Below are positions 58,756 to 64,000 of a stretch of 64,000 nucleotides of DNA, piece after piece. Position 1 is the first letter of the stretch, and every line of letters starts with the position of its first letter. The stretch is taken from contig LR990039.1 in NCBI GenBank assembly GCA_905147135.1, positions 28,641,708 to 28,705,707 of the forward strand, written 5' to 3'. The notes below the pieces were generated by a model. That model saw only the letters and a program-made list of their open reading frames with translations, ran no database searches and was not told the origin of the DNA. Source of the DNA: Blastobasis lacticolella (taxonomy: Eukaryota; Arthropoda; Insecta; Lepidoptera; Blastobasidae). The translations under genes were made by a program, and so were the position numbers.

Positions 58756-59062
58756 TCTATATATATAAAAAAAAAAGTCGTGTTAGTTACACTTTTTATA
58801 ACTCAAAATCTTTAGCTGATGTATATAAGTTAAATATTAACCGATGCTGTTACGGTGAGGGAAAACATCCTGATGAAACCTGCACATTCAGGTTACTGAC
58901 GGTTTACAAGAAAAAAAGGGTTATTAGTTGTAGGGTAGATGTTGAGTAGGTTTAGGGTAGGTGTAAGGTAGGTGAAGGGTAGGTATAGGGTAGGGTAGAA
59001 CTAGGGGTAGGGTGGTGTAGGGTTAGAACGCTACGCGAACGAAGTCGCGCCGGGTCCACTAG
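58756..59062 (+). mobile_element. 307-bp non-autonomous Helitron
   Basis: Starts TCTATATATATAAAA then GTCGTGTTAGTTACACTTTT and ends CGCGAACGAAGTCGCGCCGG then GTCCACTAG. It is flanked by A on the left and T on the right, the Helitron A/T target. The stem CGCGAAC...GTCGCG precedes the CTAG. Inside are a SINE family A scrap (58,822-58,906, AACCGATGCTGTTACGGTGA) and a TAGGG/TAGGT-rich array (58,930-59,025). Its 5' end resembles that of the large Helitron at 33,650, which suggests related machinery. Confidence 0.82.
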
Positions 59063-59147
59063 TAATATATAAAAACTTGTCCACTTAACGGCCAACGATG
59101 GGCAAACAATTTACAATTAAAAACAATAAAGAAAATCCATAGCCCAA

Positions 59148-59408
59148 TCATCATCATCACAGCCCATAACAGACCACTGCAGGACTTAGGGCCTCTCCCA
59201 CGAAAAGGGAGGTTATTGCCTTAATCTTCACGCATGGCAGACGGGTTGGAGATCGCAGTGTTATAATATAACAATGGAAAGCGCTACTGCCCATTTTCCA
59301 GTCTACGGAGGCGATAAATTTTTTATCTCGAAAACATTAGTCGCCTTGTACGACACCCACGAGTGGAAGGGGTTGGTGCTATTCTACTCTGCCGGACACC
59401 ACACGGTC
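59148..59408 (-). mobile_element. Family B interspersed repeat, near full length
   Basis: Starts with a (TCA)n run and CAGCCCATAACAGACCACTG and ends GCCGGACACCACACGG. Same structure as the copies at 7,095 and 50,165 (reverse orientation). Confidence 0.85.
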
Positions 59409-59825
59409 CATAGTGACATAATATCATGATCCACAATTATACCCGGTATTGCCCCATAATATTGGCATCCGGTTTCAAATAAAATAAATAAATAAAATAA
59501 AACTTACTACTTTATCTCGGAACGGCTAGTTTGTTTATCTTATAGTAAGTACTTTATCTAGTAATTTATCATAGGTAAATTACTACATAAAGTACACGTA
59601 CCTACTACCTACCTGTAGCGTAGATAAGATACCTAAACCTACAAGTATATCTAAGCTACAGAAGTAAATAATTAACGCAGTAACATTTCGTTGAGTTTCA
59701 GTACGAAAATTATCAAACAGGCACCTACCTATTCAGATTCAAATCTAAAAATCACTCCAATACTAGCAACTAACATAAAACGGTTGAGGATAACTGGCGA
59801 GCGAGAGGGCGAACCAACCGCACTC

Positions 59826-59942
59826 AGTCACCTCACCCGACCTCGCGCTACAGATTCGTTGTTCCGAGCCGATCCGTGTTTATTTCGGAATCTACCGCAT
59901 TGTCGGACGGTCGGGCGTGGCATTAATTCCTAACCAACACAA
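59826..59942 (+). promoter_or_regulatory. Probable annexin promoter region and non-coding first exon
   Basis: A GC-rich stretch with an Inr-like TCAGTC at 59824-59829 and a downstream AGATTCG about 27 bases later, loosely like a DPE. The exon would end at 59942, with the strong donor GTAAGTAC following. The acceptor TTGTTCCAG ends at 60228, twelve bases before the annexin ATG. Start position is inferred. Confidence 0.5.
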
Positions 59943-60240
59943 GTAAGTACACATTAAATTCGTGCGATACTTATTTTAATCGAATAAAAGTGCTTTTCCC
60001 GCTATTCATATCTCGAACACAAACTTAGAAAAGCATTAGAACCCAAATTGTACACGATTATTGACGTGTCCGTGCCCGACGCTGAATTTCGCCGGTTATC
60101 GCGTCCTTGTTTGCTTCGAAGCCGGTTGCTTGCTACTCGCCTGCGGTTCGAGTTTTTATTTTTAAAACGTCCCAACAGGAAAACTTTGTAGTGTAGCGAG
60201 GTGTGTTTACTACTTTTTCTTGTTCCAGAAATCATTCAAA

Positions 60241-61743
60241 ATGAGTGGCCAGCAATATTACCCGTACAAGGTGAGTTTGCCGCCTACACTACACTATAGC
60301 TATAAGCCGGCGAACGACTATCGATTCTCGTGAAATGATGTCATCTTTTCGGAGCAAGGCTGCGTCAATGCGCCGGATAACTACGGCCGAGTTTTTGCTA
60401 ATGGAATTGAGTTTGGAGTAACGTAACTTGTCCCCCCTACACTGGCGCGTTAGTCGTGCTATTGTAATGGATTAACTACTCGATTCTTGCTGCATGCACT
60501 TACCCCCGCAAATGTTTTTGTACATATTTTATTATATTGTTTCACCTGCCGGTTATCTTGTTTGTGGAGAGCATGAAATCAAATTAAACAGAAGTAGATA
60601 AGAAGTTACTATAATAATCACAATAAGTTGACAATCATTCATCATGATAGTCGATAAGGGATTTAGATGTCACATTTTCGTGTAAGTGCAACGACAGATT
60701 ATGGTTTGTTGTGCATACCTTTATCTATTATTTTATTAACAATGATTATCAAGGTAGACGGTATACACCTTAGCTTTTAAGTTCTTGAATAGTTTTTATG
60801 ATCACAAGAAATGTTAACAAAGTTTATATTAAAGCAAAACATCCGCAATCAATCAGTTTGATGCAGTGGTCAACTTACCGGCCTGTAAACTCGCGAGTTT
60901 CGGGTTCGATGTCTACAGTAGGCGCCTACTTGCCTTTACATCGAAACACTAGTTGGGTTTTAGTTAGGTACTTGATATTGTCTATCATTCTCTGCCTGTC
61001 CTGTGAGTTAAAAATCGAAATAAGTAACAGAGACAGTCCTGTAGATTTCAGATACGATATCATATCCTAACCGATTATAAGTAGGTACTCTAGGAGAATG
61101 AGTATTTTTCCTACTTAGTGTGTCTAAGTAAGTGGTTCTTAACCGTTTCGCGATGACTTGCCATGAACCACCTTTTGTTTGAAGCATTCATAAAGCCTTA
61201 TCATATCTATTAATAATACATTATTTGATCTCACATCATAAGCTATCTACCTACATAAAATACGTATCTACCATCATATTATTTAAAAGAAACACTATCA
61301 TACGTACCTATACATTGCGATTCTTTTTAGTCAAGAAACCAATGTTGTTTTTGTCATAATAAAAATAACTTAAATCAGCAATTAAGCAAGCTCAAATTTT
61401 TATTATTTCGACTTTTCGCTTCCCACGTCATGTTGTGTACTGTTTATTAATTAATTAAATGTTCATGCACAAAATAGTACAAAGGCGGACTTAAGGCTAA
61501 AATAGCCTTATCTACCAGGTTAGGGCAGTTATGTTGTTCCTTGTCTCACTGAGCCGTGTCCCGCAGTGCACCCCCACCGTGTACCCGGCGGAGCCTTTCG
61601 ACCCCGCCGCGGACGCGGAGACCCTCCGGAAAGCCATGAAGGGCTTCGGCACGGACGAGAAGGCTATCATTGACGTACTCTGCCGGCGCGGCATCGTGCA
61701 GCGCCTCGAGATCGCCGAGACCTTCAAGACCAACTACGGAAAG
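60241..61743 (+). CDS. AnxB9: Annexin (B9-like), first two coding exons; continues past window
   Basis: Exon 60241-60270 encodes [10 protein letters not shown]. Exon 61567-61743 encodes 59 residues, including [29 protein letters not shown] and [13 protein letters not shown], which is the first annexin repeat with its type II calcium loop (KGFGTDE). Splice sites are GTGAGT / CCCGCAG and a final GTACGT donor at 61744. Annexins bind acidic phospholipid membranes in a calcium-dependent way and act in membrane trafficking at the inner cell surface. Three more repeats are expected to the right. The orthology call to insect annexin IX (B9) rests on the short [14 protein letters not shown] N terminus. 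The 1.3-kb intron 1 shows no clear mobile element. Confidence 0.93.
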
Positions 61744-63629
61744 GTACGTACTGATTACAGAGGCTCGGAGAGGTGAAGCTGAGAGGGTACCTATGTAGAG
61801 TTTTAAAGGCGGAACTGGCACTATTATCGAGGGCAGTTCAATTTCAGTGGCACACAAAATGATTTGACGCTTGGAAGACAAAGTTCCCTCTAAGTTTCGT
61901 CGCTTAATGCTTAACATTGTGTTGGTTTTCTAAACGTAATGTATTAGGAGGAAATACTAAGATTAAAGATTTTATCTTAATTGCACAGCGATTTCAGGAA
62001 TTATGTTCAGTTGATCGTAAATGGAATGACAGAGATAGGACTGATAGATGTTCGTTTTACGTCTAGTAAAAACTTTCATACTTTCATGTTTACATACCGG
62101 AACTGCCGCAGATAGTTACGAACTAGATCTGCATCTCTGTTAGTGTTAGTGAAAAGATTCTAAATAGGTATAGGTACTTAATATACTTACCTACTTGCCT
62201 ATGCGCATTTTTAAATTTATTTGCGCGGTACTTTTAGGCCCATATAATAAACGAAACTCATTCGCGCTCGATAACATATCTGGATCGCTGATTTATTTCA
62301 GCTAACAAGCCTATTTAATTAGTTTAAAGTAATGGCCCACTACGGCCACTAAACTACATGAGCAAGCGAGCTTTGTTTGCTTTTACTATTCATAATGTGC
62401 CTATGTTGGTGACTATTAGGGAAAACCCTGTTTCTAACCATGCCTGGGTTTGCGGTGTCGCCACTTTTAGCTCACTTTAGGTAGATAGAGTTTTATGCTA
62501 ATTATTCTATAGACTAGACACCTACGAGGAAAAGAACGAAGTCGCTCGTCATCCGGTGAATTTTCGTGTATTCTCGTGGATTTAACAACTTTGGGCTCAT
62601 CTCTTAATGACTTACCTTAATACTCATTTTTTGGTGCTCCACGTAGGTAGGTAACTTGTTTAGCCTATGGCCTTATATTCGTGAACGACACGCGCTATGA
62701 AGTCATTGCTTGCCTTGAGCTTCGTCCGAAAACAACGATAGGTTAGATTAGCTGTCTAATTGGCTTACCTACCCGAAGTTACAAGTTCCTCGGTAGCCGA
62801 CATGACGTGTTACGAGATTGATAACAGATCAGTGAGGGCAGAATTTGGTCGACCTCGACTCGACATGTCGGCTGGCCTCGCCGGATTACTCACCGCGCTG
62901 CACTATTGAATCACTGCTATTCAATGTGGAACTCTTAGATTACGCTCGCTCAAAGGTTGAATATATTTTTCCTCCGAACAAACGATGAATCACTCATTAC
63001 CGGGTCTCAGTGAAGCGGGCTGCCCTACCGAATAAATTGTTTTTTTTTACTGTTCAATGACAGAGATGACGGCCAGGCGTATTATGAACACTAAAAAGCA
63101 GTTTCCTGTTGTGTGGGAATGGAATAATTCACGCTGCAGTAAGGCTCTTTGCCTTAATGGCCTCTGATGTTGGTTTGAGATAAAATTAAGTAATCTCGTT
63201 GTGGGATGACCTCGGCAATATTTTGTTTATGACCTTGCATTTGTAGTTGTTTCTTTTTTCATAAGTCAACCTAAGTGTACCGCTAATATCGGCATTGGCG
63301 GTAACGCTCGTCAAGCTGAAGACCAGTCTTAATTTGGTCCGATTCGCCTTCGACCTTGTTAGCGAGAGTGAGGCTGAAATGAAGACGAAGTACAATGAGA
63401 GAGCAGAAGTACATATGTCTTTGCACTACAGTGCAGTTGTCAAATGGTTATTATAGTATTAATGAAATAAACTTTTAATTTTTATATAATAAGTACATAC
63501 CCAGGGCTGGCATAAGGGACAGGTAATGCTTCTTTTAGCAAACACCAATATAGCAATATGTTACTTATAAATTCATTTTAAATTAAATTTAAATTAAATT
63601 GTTTAGATAGTAGGTATTTATTTGATGTG
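61744..63629 (+). other. Annexin intron 2 (part), nothing identified
   Basis: No annexin exon was found to the right edge. A GAACGAAGTCGCTCGTCATC segment near 62,537 resembles the Helitron-end core (GAACGAAGTCGC) but has no CTAG terminus, so I do not call it. Confidence 0.45.
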
Positions 63630-63872
63630 GGTATTGCTTGCTTGACGGTGCAGTGTCGGTGGGATATTACGGGGCCCACTGAAAACGAGCGTTGTGGTTC
63701 GCGGCAAGCGGCCATAACATTATGCTTCCATTTACGCTGGATGCCCACGATAAATGCCACATGGGAACCCTATAATTGTCTCCGTGTTTTATGTACTTTT
63801 TTTTTGTGTTAAATGTAAATTATCATGTCGTGGCGTCCTTTGTAATAAATATTTTCTTTCTTTCTTTCTTTC
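63630..63872 (+). mobile_element. Possible 3' end of a retroelement with (TTTC)n tail
   Basis: A GC-richer block (GACGGTGCAGTGTCGGTGGG ... GCCACATGGGAACCC) runs to CTTTGTAATAAATATTTTCT and then a (TTTC)5 array ending at 63872. The AATAAA plus simple-repeat tail suggests a 5'-truncated LINE or SINE. The family is not recognised with confidence. Confidence 0.45.
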
Positions 63873-64000
63873 AAACTGATTTTGGCTAAAGATGCACCAA
63901 ATACCGTGAATGTTGCTATAGCGACACAGGGATTTTTTCTTGAAGTGGTAATGTACTTATGCTCTTGAAATGTACATTTAGATAACCGTAAACGCTTGAG

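Noticed and set aside
58920..59030. Telomeric repeat tract
   Set aside because: Units are TAGGG/TAGGT variants with irregular spacing, not the insect TTAGG array, and they sit inside a small Helitron.
60860..60915. Possible tRNA-like SINE in annexin intron 1 (GCAGTGGTCAACTTACCGGC ... GGGTTCGATGTC)
   Set aside because: A weak B-box alone, without a matching family body, is not enough to call it.
61512..61917. Minus-strand frames across the annexin exon
   Set aside because: Antisense shadows of annexin repeat 1.

Overview
The window reads as nuclear DNA of an insect, most likely a moth or butterfly. Its genes are split by GT-AG introns, and the ABCE1 and annexin exons are insect-like. The repeats are of types I know from lepidopteran genomes: tRNA-derived SINEs, RTE-type LINEs with (GATGAT)n tails, and Helitrons that begin TCTATATATA and end CTAG. 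I see no prokaryotic signals. Species cannot be named from the sequence alone.

Three host genes lie on the + strand. (1) An EF-hand calcium-binding protein gene has five visible coding exons between 2,686 and 16,724; its true start may lie left of the window. (2) A complete ABCE1 (pixie / RNase L inhibitor) ribosome-recycling ATPase gene has eleven coding exons from 40,636 to 52,359. All junctions keep phase and encode 608 residues. (3) The first two coding exons of an annexin (B9-like) lie at 60,241-61,743, with a probable non-coding first exon ending at 59,942; the rest of this gene is beyond the right edge. The three genes have unrelated cell functions and nothing suggests they act together.

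The 19 kb between the first two genes (21.5-39.9 kb) is a nest of mobile elements. A minus-strand Helitron (Rep/helicase, about 21,536-33,650) carries a 236-bp internal tandem duplication, two tandem copies of a 418-bp MITE-like unit, and a full-length non-LTR retrotransposon (27,261-32,750) with two open reading frames and a target-site duplication. Against the Helitron's 5' edge sits an LTR element with identical 459-bp LTRs and no gag/pol (33,672-39,259). Its right TATA duplication abuts a 606-bp TIR element (39,264-39,869).

Other repeats fill the introns and intergenic spaces. They include a 2.1-kb mariner-like element with a broken transposase and a nested MITE (9,379-11,489), at least five tRNA-SINE copies, an RTE family and a short repeat that shares its 3' tail, a 307-bp non-autonomous Helitron (58,756-59,062), and three strong hairpins. 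The hairpin at 54,593-54,712 has 52-bp arms. Long stretches of intron and intergenic DNA show nothing I can name. I found no CRISPR array, rRNA or convincing tRNA gene. The most unusual structures are the nested transposon block, the coding-free LTR element with an internal minisatellite, and the hairpins; I cannot claim a wholly new system from sequence alone.
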